64,000 nt of DNA from an uncultured Prevotellaceae bacterium (lineage in GTDB: Bacteria > Bacteroidota > Bacteroidia > Bacteroidales > Bacteroidaceae). A program made the position numbers and the translations under genes. The stretch is taken from positions 1 to 64,000 of the forward strand of contig ONLL01000010.1 of NCBI GenBank assembly GCA_900318685.1, in the 5' to 3' direction. The notes beneath the pieces are model-generated. The model worked only from the letters and a program-made list of their open reading frames with translations. It was not told the DNA's origin and did not search any database. This document shows, piece by piece, positions 1 to 6,355 of this stretch. The first letter of the stretch is position 1, and each line of letters begins with the position of its first letter.

Positions 1-7
1 AACAATT

Positions 8-29
8 TGCGAACAAAATGCGAACAAAA
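8..29. repeat. tandem 11-bp direct repeat
   Basis: Two exact head-to-tail copies of TGCGAACAAAA, 8-18 and 19-29. They lie about 125 bp left of the tRNA remnant at 153-198, in AT-rich sequence with no gene. If the left side is the tail of an integrated element, they could be arm-type recombinase sites. They could equally be the edge of a longer repeat cut by the window. The repeat is seen; the role is inferred. Confidence 0.5.
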
Positions 30-152
30 TCGCCCATTAATTGAGGTTTATTAAAATTTCACTTTTGCGCTGCAAAGTTACAAAATAATTGTGAGACAAT
101 AACTTACAAAGCCAAGAAAAATTTTATAAAACCTCAAAAAATTTTATTTTAA

Positions 153-198
153 CAGACTCATAATCTGGAGGTCCCAGGTTCAAGCCCTGGCTGGTCCA
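153..198 (+). tRNA. 3' half of a tRNA-Met(CAU); truncated, probable att remnant
   Basis: The sequence reads as the 3' part of a tRNA: anticodon loop CTCATAA (anticodon CAT) with 3' stem TCTGG, T arm CCAGG-TTCAAGC-CCTGG, acceptor strand CTGGTCC (191-197) and discriminator A198. The partner 5' acceptor GGACCAG and the D arm are absent; AT-rich sequence replaces them from about position 152 leftward. A terminator-like hairpin follows at 209-226. Integrases that target tRNA 3' ends rebuild an intact tRNA at one end of the element and leave the displaced native 3' half, with its terminator, at the other end. That geometry would put the element to the left of the window. This copy cannot give a functional tRNA. 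Confidence 0.8.
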
Positions 199-208
199 CA
201 CTGATAGT

Positions 209-226
209 CTCAAGAATGGTCTTGAG
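209..226 (+). terminator. hairpin after the tRNA remnant
   Basis: CTCAAGA-ATGG-TCTTGAG is a perfect 7-bp stem with a 4-nt loop, followed by GCTATTTCTTTT. It sits 10 nt after the tRNA 3' end, as expected for the native tRNA terminator. This supports reading the fragment as the displaced native end. Confidence 0.7.
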
Positions 227-275
227 GCTATTTCTTTTCACATACCCTCACTTTGTTACGATCAAAATGACTTGA

Positions 276-2372
276 TTACTGACGCAGTTGATATAGCGGG
301 CGGTGATCCTTGGTATCCAGGGGCTGCGTGGCTTTGCTGCTCCCTAGAGGGGTGATGCTGAGGTTGTCGAAGTAAGGTGTACAGACTCGCTTCTTCTGCA
401 ATGGAGCTATGAGTCCTGCCATTCCTTTTTTATAATGGTCTGAGGTTGCGCTGAGCACTTCCTTGCCGTCGATGTAGCCAGTAATCTGGTCACCGATGAA
501 ACGCAGTCTGAGGTTGTGCCACTGCAGCGATGAGATGTCCGGCACTTTGGCTGTAGCCAGTGTGTACTCACCTCCTATCTCCACATCCTTACGCGCCAGA
601 ATGATGGCTTGTTGCTCAGCGTCGCCTATCAGTTCCTTGGGGTCTGGTTTTCCGCGTGAGAGGATGAGGGTGCAGTTGCCTTGGTCGTCGAGTTTCATGT
701 AATATCCCTTGACCCAGACTCCATAGCCTGTACCCACGTCACATAGTCGCCCCATCACTCCAGCCTCATCGCCGGGTGTGAGATAGACATCGGCACTGAC
801 CTCATAGTCGCGCCAGGCTGAATCGCCCAGGATGGTGTAATGATGCCATTCAGGAGCCCAGCTGAGGGTGTGCTCGCCTACCACCTGACGGATGCACTGG
901 CCTTGACCTTCTGGACGTGTTGTGAGTTCGAATGCTCCAATGATATCTGCCAGATAGCGGGGCAGATACCCCCAAGTGGAAGGCTGGGTGTACTGGTCGA
1001 AGTTGTCTGCATAGGGAAGCGGGAAAGGTGCTGAGGCAGGGATATCGGTGAACGATCCTTTCTGCTGACCAGTGGTGGTGGAGAGAGAATAGACGGTGCC
1101 AGGCTCAAGGGTGATGGTGAAGTGCCCGCTTTTCTGACTGATGTCCTGCTGTCGCACAAACTGTTCCTGGGCATTGCTCATCCAGACGCAGAGTGCCTTG
1201 CGGCTGAGTCCCTTGGGCAGACGCACTTCCACGCTTTGTGCACTCTTGGCATCCTTGGTTTCGATGATGATACTATAGTCATCCGTAGCTGGATTGCGCA
1301 TCATGACCATGCTGCCTCCACCTTCCAGCTTCACGCATCCCTGATCAATGTACTGCCATCCCACAGCCGAGAACTGTCCATAGTGAGCATAGCCCCACAG
1401 TGCCTCGCGCAAGGAATAATGTCCGCTCCAGGGCTCACGGGCCAGCAACATAGCAGGATCCTGGCTGTAGGGTTCGAGGGGATAGACACCGGCGATGTCA
1501 TACCAGTTGATAATGCGTGTGGCACCACTGACGATGTAGTTCTCATTGAAGCACTTGACGATGCTGATGAGGCAGTTGAAGCCCTTGAGATAGACATGGT
1601 CCTCGCTGTTCCAGATGGGTTTCCCCATTGCCTCTATGGCTGTGCGCTGTTCCTGTGAGATAGGGATCTCGCTGTAGGTGTGGGCACAGACGGCATCAAG
1701 AGCGTCGGCCAGCTCCTTGTCCTGCTGCATGTACTTGACAAAGTCCAACTTCGATTTGCCCCAGTTGCCGAATCCATGCAATTTCACCTCCTTGAATCCA
1801 CGCTCATTCATGGCCTTGCGCATCTTCTTTGCAAAGTCCCCGTTCCAGCCTCTCTCGTTGTGACAGCCCAGTGCATCCAGCTCCATGCCATGCACCTGCC
1901 TCAGTCCCTGCATCCAGGCGATATAGTAGTCCACCATGTCATCAGACCAGCAACTGCCCACCCATGCCGGTGAGCTCCAAGCCGTAGCATCCAGAGCCAG
2001 CTGTGGATTGCGCTTGTGTGCTTCACGCATCACCCACCAGATGTAGCCACGCATGAAGTTGTTGTCGCCTCGATAATGACTATGAGAGGGCATAGACCCT
2101 TGAGTGCTGTTCCCGTCGCCAGGCACTTCCACAAGCATGGCACTGACGCTGGCTCCGAACATGGGTTTGAACACCAGGTCCATGATCTGCGAGCGCTGGG
2201 GCTCAGGGTAGTCCTTGAGCAGCACGGAGGTGGCACCACCACCATTCACAGCTCCAATGCCATCGAAACGCTTACCCTGCTGGAGATTAGTAATGCGGAT
2301 GATCTGTGTGGCATTTGCGGCACCGACAGCCAGTGCCAACAACAATGTGAGAAGCGATAACTTTTTCATCAT
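276..2372 (-). CDS. GH59 galactocerebrosidase-family glycoside hydrolase, secreted
   Basis: A 698-residue protein with a signal peptide (about 1-21). Residues 30-440 follow the galactosylceramidase (GH59) pattern closely: FDGIGAVNGGGATS near 36, YPEPQRSQIMD near 55, FGASVSAMLVEVPGDGNS and the PSHSHY segment. The acid/base glutamate is E173 in the CHNERGW context, and the nucleophile is E257 in WNSED. A C-terminal segment (about 450-690) looks like a concanavalin/LamG-type sandwich (a YADNFDQY start and a DGKEVLSATSDHYKKGMAGL end). GH59 enzymes release beta-linked galactose; whether the substrate here is a glycolipid or a galactan cannot be told. Monocistronic, minus strand. Confidence 0.87.
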   Translation of the reverse strand: MMKKLSLLTLLLALAVGAANATQIIRITNLQQGKRFDGIGAVNGGGATSVLLKDYPEPQRSQIMDLVFKPMFGASVSAMLVEVPGDGNSTQGSMPSHSHYRGDNNFMRGYIWWVMREAHKRNPQLALDATAWSSPAWVGSCWSDDMVDYYIAWMQGLRQVHGMELDALGCHNERGWNGDFAKKMRKAMNERGFKEVKLHGFGNWGKSKLDFVKYMQQDKELADALDAVCAHTYSEIPISQEQRTAIEAMGKPIWNSEDHVYLKGFNCLISIVKCFNENYIVSGATRIINWYDIAGVYPLEPYSQDPAMLLAREPWSGHYSLREALWGYAHYGQFSAVGWQYIDQGCVKLEGGGSMVMMRNPATDDYSIIIETKDAKSAQSVEVRLPKGLSRKALCVWMSNAQEQFVRQQDISQKSGHFTITLEPGTVYSLSTTTGQQKGSFTDIPASAPFPLPYADNFDQYTQPSTWGYLPRYLADIIGAFELTTRPEGQGQCIRQVVGEHTLSWAPEWHHYTILGDSAWRDYEVSADVYLTPGDEAGVMGRLCDVGTGYGVWVKGYYMKLDDQGNCTLILSRGKPDPKELIGDAEQQAIILARKDVEIGGEYTLATAKVPDISSLQWHNLRLRFIGDQITGYIDGKEVLSATSDHYKKGMAGLIAPLQKKRVCTPYFDNLSITPLGSSKATQPLDTKDHRPLYQLRQ

Positions 2373-2413
2373 TTATTTATTTTAGCAGATGTAGTATTTC
2401 CTGTAGTCCGCTG

Positions 2414-2421
2414 CAAAGATA
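2414..2421 (-). promoter_or_regulatory. -7 promoter box for the GH59 gene
   Basis: On the minus strand this reads TATCTTTG, matching the Bacteroidetes -7 consensus TAnnTTTG, about 40 nt upstream of the start. No convincing -33 box lies at the usual 19-20 nt. Confidence 0.55.
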
Positions 2422-2648
2422 ATCAATTTTTTTCAAACTAAGCTAATAATTAGCCATAAAAATGCTATTTCACATGCTTTTCTACACTTTTCCAAGGTAA
2501 AAGACCTGGAATTCAAGTTTCGAAAGCTTTGCTTGACTTGGAGTGTAGGAGTTTAGGAGTCTAGACAAGAGAGAGGGGAACCCCATCGCTGAGATTCCCC
2601 CCTGAGTCCTTTTGCAAGGCATATATAAAATCTATGGAACTATCACTT

Positions 2649-3320
2649 TTAGCGGCGACCATGATGGGTGTTGTGGGCTCTTCCACGGCCTGGGCCAGGT
2701 GCTGCATGACCACGACCAGGAGCTGCAGGAGGAGGAGCTACATGACCTCTGCCATGAGCAGGAGGAGGAGCTACATGACCTCTGCCATGAGCAGGAGGAG
2801 GAGCCATGTGACCACGGCCAGTGTCACGCCAAGTAGTGCCGTGCACCAGGGGCCTTCTGTCTGCATAGAAGTGAGCTGCCAGACGGTTGTGGCCACCACG
2901 ATAGCTCACATACACTGAGGGACGAGCCCTGAAGAATCTGCCCCTGTCAGTATAGTGGGTGTAGATGTGCAGGCGCCACACTCCGGCATCCCAAGCCAGG
3001 GGACGATAGAAGTAGCCCAGGGTGAGGTAGCGGTCATACTGCAGGGCTGTGAGGACATAGCGCAGGTCAGCATTACGACGGGCCCACCACGATCCATAGA
3101 GGTCATCCCTGCCAGTAACACTCATCAGGTAGTCGAGGTTGATCTCGTAGACTGCATCATATTGAGCATCCGTCAGGCCCAGCTCATAGGCCATCTTGTC
3201 GCTCAGGAACAAGGCCTCTCTCCTTGCGTTCTCATAGCTCATGGCTGAGCGGGGAGGCATAGCTGCGTTGGCTGCGATGGCTATCGTCATCATCATGGCC
3301 AGGATCATCATCTTCTTCAT
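2649..3320 (-). CDS. secreted protein with Gly/Arg/His/Pro repeat tail
   Basis: A 223-residue protein of unknown function. It has a signal peptide (about 1-19). A globular part (20-160) contains LGLTDAQYDAVYEINLDY, which resembles the LTxxQ motif of Spy/CpxP-type periplasmic proteins. The low-complexity tail (about 165-223) is rich in Gly, Arg, His and Pro, with near-identical HGRGHVAPPPA repeats. The tail is encoded by a 33-bp tandem DNA repeat, so its length may differ between strains. The start is the first Met, and a promoter lies about 55 nt upstream. Metal or polyanion binding by the His/Arg tail is only a guess. Confidence 0.75.
   Translation of the reverse strand: MKKMMILAMMMTIAIAANAAMPPRSAMSYENARREALFLSDKMAYELGLTDAQYDAVYEINLDYLMSVTGRDDLYGSWWARRNADLRYVLTALQYDRYLTLGYFYRPLAWDAGVWRLHIYTHYTDRGRFFRARPSVYVSYRGGHNRLAAHFYADRRPLVHGTTWRDTGRGHMAPPPAHGRGHVAPPPAHGRGHVAPPPAAPGRGHAAPGPGRGRAHNTHHGRR
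2728..2812 (-). repeat. 33-bp coding tandem repeat
   Basis: Two perfect 33-bp units (2728-2760 and 2761-2793) and a third partial, diverged unit. Each encodes an 11-residue HGRGHVAPPPA-type repeat of the secreted protein. Because 33 is a multiple of three, gain or loss of units keeps the frame. Confidence 0.85.
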
Positions 3321-3373
3321 AATATGTTTCTCCTATTCTTTAAAATGGTTCGACTTATTAACTTTTCTCGCTG

Positions 3374-3404
3374 CAAAGGTAGGCCTTTTTTGCGTGCTCC
3401 GCAA
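3374..3404 (-). promoter_or_regulatory. promoter for the repeat-tail protein
   Basis: On the minus strand, TTG (3404-3402), 20 nt, then TACCTTTG (3381-3374). Both boxes fit the Bacteroidetes sigma-ABfr pattern. Confidence 0.65.
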
Positions 3405-3499
3405 GGGATTATTCCTAAAGTGGAGGGTGGAATACTCTATACTTTGAGGGGAAATCCCTATAGCCCTGTATTTAGTCATAGGTCGCTACGCTCAAAATT

Positions 3500-3540
3500 A
3501 AAAGCCCTCCCGCACCAAAAAAGCACGGAAGAGGCTTTTT
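3500..3540 (-). terminator. possible terminator after the HU-like gene
   Basis: On the minus strand, AAAAGCC and GGCTTTT arms close an imperfect hairpin about 40 nt past the stop of the gene at 3578, followed by AATTTT. The inner stem has mismatches. Confidence 0.4.
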
Positions 3541-3577
3541 AAACTCCCCTCCCCTTGGGATGGGCAGGGAGTGGATG

Positions 3578-4135
3578 TTAAGGTCTGGGCTCATCATCAC
3601 CACCATCACCACCACCCGAGTCATCACCACTCGGAGTGATACCGCTGCCAGTGGCATTCTGGGCAAGCTCGAAGCGCACATCCTTCAGCATGGTGGCAGG
3701 ATGGCTGTAGGTGCTCACCTCATAGTCCACCACCGTGGGCACACCATTCACCAGGGCAGGACGCTGCACAGTGGCAGTCTCACCGGTGGGAGTGGAGGTG
3801 GTCTCAGGGGCAAAGAGCACGCGGCTCTTCTTCACATTGGCGGCAGTGCAGCCTTCCTCCGTGTCAGAGGGAGAGCTAGTGATGCCCACCTTGAAGATGC
3901 CGATGCCCTCGATCTTCACCTTCTGACCAAGCTCGAAGTAGTGTTTCATGGCCATTCCAAGCTCGTCGAGCACTGCTTTGCAGTCAGAGCGCTTCACTGA
4001 GGCCTGCATCTGGATGTAGTCGGCCAGCTCGTCGGTGGTGATGAACTTCTTGTCGTAGACGGCTCTGACATAGTACTTGCCAAACATCTTCGACAACTCA
4101 TTCGTGTTTTTGTACTTTTGAACTTTTTGTGACAT
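3578..4135 (-). CDS. HU-HIG family DNA-binding protein
   Basis: A 185-residue protein. Residues 1-125 fit the Bacteroidetes HU-HIG (HU, histone-like, Ig-associated) family: a helical dimerisation part (TTDELADYIQMQASVKRSDCKAVLDELG), then an IHF/HU-like beta segment (FELGQKVKIEGIGIFKVGI). Residues 130-165 are a short extension. The tail is Gly/Asp-rich (GDDSGGGDGGDDEPRP). Such proteins are nucleoid-like DNA binders, and as I recall they are often found in Bacteroidales accessory islands near VirE_N/DUF3987 proteins, one of which is encoded at 6356. It has its own promoter with a long leader of about 85 nt. Confidence 0.85.
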   Translation of the reverse strand: MSQKVQKYKNTNELSKMFGKYYVRAVYDKKFITTDELADYIQMQASVKRSDCKAVLDELGMAMKHYFELGQKVKIEGIGIFKVGITSSPSDTEEGCTAANVKKSRVLFAPETTSTPTGETATVQRPALVNGVPTVVDYEVSTYSHPATMLKDVRFELAQNATGSGITPSGDDSGGGDGGDDEPRP

Positions 4136-4226
4136 AGTTGTAAACTTTTATTAAGATTAATAACTAAGGATTATTTACCGGAATAACAGCTCCGAAACTG
4201 GCATTCTCTAATGCTTTTCTACGCTA

Positions 4227-4258
4227 CAAAGGTACAAAAAAAATCTGAAATCACCAAA
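4227..4258 (-). promoter_or_regulatory. promoter for the HU-HIG gene
   Basis: Minus strand: TTTG (4258-4255), 20 nt, TACCTTTG (4234-4227). The predicted transcript starts about 85 nt before the ATG. Confidence 0.75.
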
Positions 4259-4280
4259 CTTTTTGGCAACTTTTTTTAAT

Positions 4281-4310
4281 AAAAAAAGCACCCTTCTCGA
4301 GGATGCCTTT
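4281..4310 (-). terminator. rho-independent terminator after hicB
   Basis: On the minus strand, AAAGGCATCC pairs with GGGTGCTTTT (10 bp with two G-U pairs), followed by a T run. It lies 15 nt past the hicB stop. Confidence 0.8.
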
Positions 4311-4324
4311 ATTCTGCCTGGTGA

Positions 4325-4741
4325 CTATGGCACGACGGCCATCAGCTCTTTGCCAATCTTATGAATACCATCCACTATACGCTCCCTCTGATGAGACCGG
4401 GCCTTTTTAAGTCCGTTAGCATAGTGTGACAACTGATGCTGATTGATGCCAGAGGCGCGGCTGATGGCAGCCAGCGACAGATAGGGGCTATAGGCTTTCA
4501 GCAATGAGGTGGCATCCAGAAATTTATATTCAAACTCGTACTCCTTATTGACAAGCCACCCAGGCACCTCGTCGCCATCCTCAACCATGCCCTCCACATG
4601 GAATTCAAGGCTCTCCCTGGCCTCTTTCTGCAGCTCTACAAACGTGTCGGCTGTAAATGCCACTGCTCCAGGCACATTCTCTCCCAGTGATGCCGAGAAA
4701 TTGTTCTCACACCAAGATACGTCTACTCTGATCTTCTCCAT
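4325..4741 (-). CDS. hicB: HicB-family antitoxin, apparently without a HicA partner
   Basis: A 138-residue protein. The N-terminal part (about 1-72) has the HicB partial-RNase-H-like pattern (VDVSWCENNFSASLGENVPGAVAFTA, then a LEFHVEGM helix). The C-terminal part (about 80-130) has a helix-turn-helix (LSLAAISRASGINQHQLSHYANG) of the XRE/Cro kind. HicB normally neutralises the HicA mRNA interferase and represses the hicAB operon. No HicA-sized gene is visible on either side, and the gene has its own promoter and terminator. It may be an orphan regulator or a relic. Confidence 0.8.
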   Translation of the reverse strand: MEKIRVDVSWCENNFSASLGENVPGAVAFTADTFVELQKEARESLEFHVEGMVEDGDEVPGWLVNKEYEFEYKFLDATSLLKAYSPYLSLAAISRASGINQHQLSHYANGLKKARSHQRERIVDGIHKIGKELMAVVP

Positions 4742-4798
4742 AGCTTGATGACTTCTCTTGTCTTATAAGCTTTCATCTGATTTCTCCTTTATCGCATG

Positions 4799-4830
4799 CA
4801 AAGGTAATAAAAATAATACCAATATACAAA
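4799..4830 (-). promoter_or_regulatory. promoter for hicB
   Basis: Minus strand: TTTG (4830-4827), 20 nt, TACCTTTG (4806-4799), about 58 nt upstream of the ATG. Confidence 0.7.
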
Positions 4831-5010
4831 TAAAAACTATGAAAAGTATTCGTTTTAATATCTTTTTAACATTCCCCCTTCCTCCGCAGCCTCCTTGTAG
4901 TGCTCCGGCGGCCTTCTTGCTGTTCTTCTGCGGCTTGTTTGTTGATGTGGGGCGGTGCTTTTGATGATGTCTGTGGGGCTTGGGGTGGAACTATGTTTGT
5001 ATGCCCATTC

Positions 5011-5039
5011 ATGACAGATGACAGATGACAGTTTTATTT
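5011..5039 (+). repeat. 29-bp (ATGACAG)x3 repeat, copy A
   Basis: Three tandem ATGACAG heptamers followed by TTTTATTT. It is a perfect inverted match of copy B (5189-5217) and matches copy C (8765-8793) in direct orientation. It lies in the gene-free stretch between hicB and the 321-aa gene. Confidence 0.9.
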
Positions 5040-5040
5040 T

Positions 5041-5188
5041 AAAGGGGTCCTCTCTCCTATTCTTGGTCTTTTTCATATTATCTTTATTATTATTTATTTA
5101 TCATAATATATACATTATTATATTATATAATATGTTTAATAAACTATGATATACTAGATCAGTGTTGTGAGAATGGTATGGCAGGCCC
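5041..5188. other. AT-rich spacer between inverted repeats
   Basis: About 150 bp flanked by inverted copies A and B. The central part (about 5085-5160) is almost pure A/T with short TATA-type palindromes. ATGCCCAT-type octamers also occur as an inverted pair outside A and B (near 5001 and 5233). The arrangement recalls an iteron-flanked unwinding region next to a primase-like gene, but no function is shown. I see no gene between 4742 and 5295. Confidence 0.5.
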
Positions 5189-5217
5189 AAATAAAACTGT
5201 CATCTGTCATCTGTCAT
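5189..5217 (-). repeat. 29-bp (ATGACAG)x3 repeat, copy B
   Basis: Reverse complement of copy A, with no mismatch over 29 bp. With copy C it brackets the two plus-strand genes 5296-8752 in inverted orientation, with the TTTTATTT ends facing outward. Confidence 0.9.
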
Positions 5218-5245
5218 CGAGGATGTGAAAAATGGGCATTCATTC

Positions 5246-5276
5246 TTGGTGGTTTCGATTTTTATAGTTAACTTTG
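5246..5276 (+). promoter_or_regulatory. promoter for the 321-aa gene
   Basis: TTG (5246-5248), 20 nt, TAACTTTG (5269-5276). The start codon at 5296 is about 20 nt further on. Confidence 0.7.
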
Positions 5277-5295
5277 CAGAAAGTAATTTGAATAC

Positions 5296-6261
5296 ATGAG
5301 CAGAATAATAAAGAAAGGCGGCAAGAGCCGACTATTGACTGGCGATGGGCGGGTTCTCAGTCTCGAGGAGCTGCAGCAGTTGCACGAGCAGGTTATATTG
5401 GGATCAGGGACGCCGTATGTGACTGGTTCTCAACTGTTCAAGCCCGCCAAGTGGAGTTACCACAGGGGGAGAGGCAGCATCAGGGGAACGGCTGCTAAGT
5501 ATTATATAGTGTTTCCTCCTGGCAAGGACGGGATGAAGGAGACGATCGAGAAGCTGTTGGAGAAGTCGGGAAAGCGAGACCTTGCCGATCTTCTGGGCAT
5601 CAGACCTGGAGGGTACGAGCTAGTCAGATTGATGCATGCCAGGCCCAGGAAGAGCCGTCAGATGAAGTCGCCGCGCGATATATCCACTTTACTGGACCTC
5701 TACCGGCTGAAGAATGCTGCTCCCCGAAGGCCCCGCCCCAATGCCATCTCCATCGACTCATCGCTGCACAGCCAAGCCGAAATTGAAAAGATGACTGTCT
5801 TTTTCGAAGAGAACAACATCGACGTGACCTGGCTTGACTCTGCGCAACTGGGTAAGGAGAATTCGCTCCAGGCGGCCATCACCCACCTTAACTCGCCCGA
5901 AGCCGTAGCTCCCCGCTGCAACATCATGTACGGCTACGACTATGCCTGGGTGAAGCGTGCCATCGACAAGAGATTGTTTCCCGGCGCTGAAAAGATCAGG
6001 AATTATTCGTTCCCGCAGTTCAAGAGGTATATGGAGCAGCTGGGCTTCAAGAATGTGGCGGGTGCGAAGACGCTGGCCAAGTATTACAATCAGGCTGAAG
6101 GCACCAAGCTGCCCTGGACGTATAAGGACTGCACCGACCGCCGCGATGAGGCCCTGCGCCGCAACCGCATCGTAGGCAAGTTCTTAGAGATGATGTATGA
6201 GGCCTGGGAGGTCATTAAGAAGGATGGCGAGAGTGCCATCACCGGAGGACAAAGGGGCTGA
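5296..6261 (+). CDS. uncharacterised basic protein next to primase-like gene
   Basis: A 321-residue protein I do not recognise. It is basic at the N terminus (MSRIIKKGGKSR), has no signal peptide or membrane segment, and is rich in Lys/Arg around 110-150. A helical C-terminal part (about 225-315) contains YSFPQFKRYMEQLGFKNV and RRDEALRRNRIVGKFLEMMYEAWE. Its basic character and position, between repeat B and a primase/helicase-like gene on the same strand, suggest a nucleic-acid role such as initiator or accessory replication protein. That is inference from context only. It has its own promoter, and the next gene has another. Confidence 0.75.
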   Translation: MSRIIKKGGKSRLLTGDGRVLSLEELQQLHEQVILGSGTPYVTGSQLFKPAKWSYHRGRGSIRGTAAKYYIVFPPGKDGMKETIEKLLEKSGKRDLADLLGIRPGGYELVRLMHARPRKSRQMKSPRDISTLLDLYRLKNAAPRRPRPNAISIDSSLHSQAEIEKMTVFFEENNIDVTWLDSAQLGKENSLQAAITHLNSPEAVAPRCNIMYGYDYAWVKRAIDKRLFPGAEKIRNYSFPQFKRYMEQLGFKNVAGAKTLAKYYNQAEGTKLPWTYKDCTDRRDEALRRNRIVGKFLEMMYEAWEVIKKDGESAITGGQRG

Positions 6262-6297
6262 TGCCGAGAGCCATGCGCCGCTTTATGCGCCATTCCA

Positions 6298-6327
6298 TTG
6301 AGGGCTGAAATAATAGTTGTACCTTTG
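6298..6327 (+). promoter_or_regulatory. promoter deciding the primase-like start
   Basis: TTG (6298-6300), 19 nt, TACCTTTG (6320-6327). An in-frame ATG at 6317 would fall inside the -7 box, so translation more likely starts at the ATG at 6356. Confidence 0.75.
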
Positions 6328-6355
6328 CAATGTGAAATTTCAAAACATTGCAAAT

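Noticed and set aside
153-198. A complete functional tRNA gene
   Set aside because: No 5' acceptor strand, D arm or complete anticodon stem upstream; the preceding 150 bases are AT-rich and unrelated.
4855-5076. 73-codon minus-strand frame as a HicA toxin partner of hicB
   Set aside because: No HicA motif (no GSH-type catalytic His context), Pro/Arg/Ser-rich product that runs through repeat copy A.
5011-5217. Possible CRISPR array from the repeated ATGACAG units
   Set aside because: Only heptamers in triplets, one set inverted, with no regular unique spacers and no cas genes nearby.
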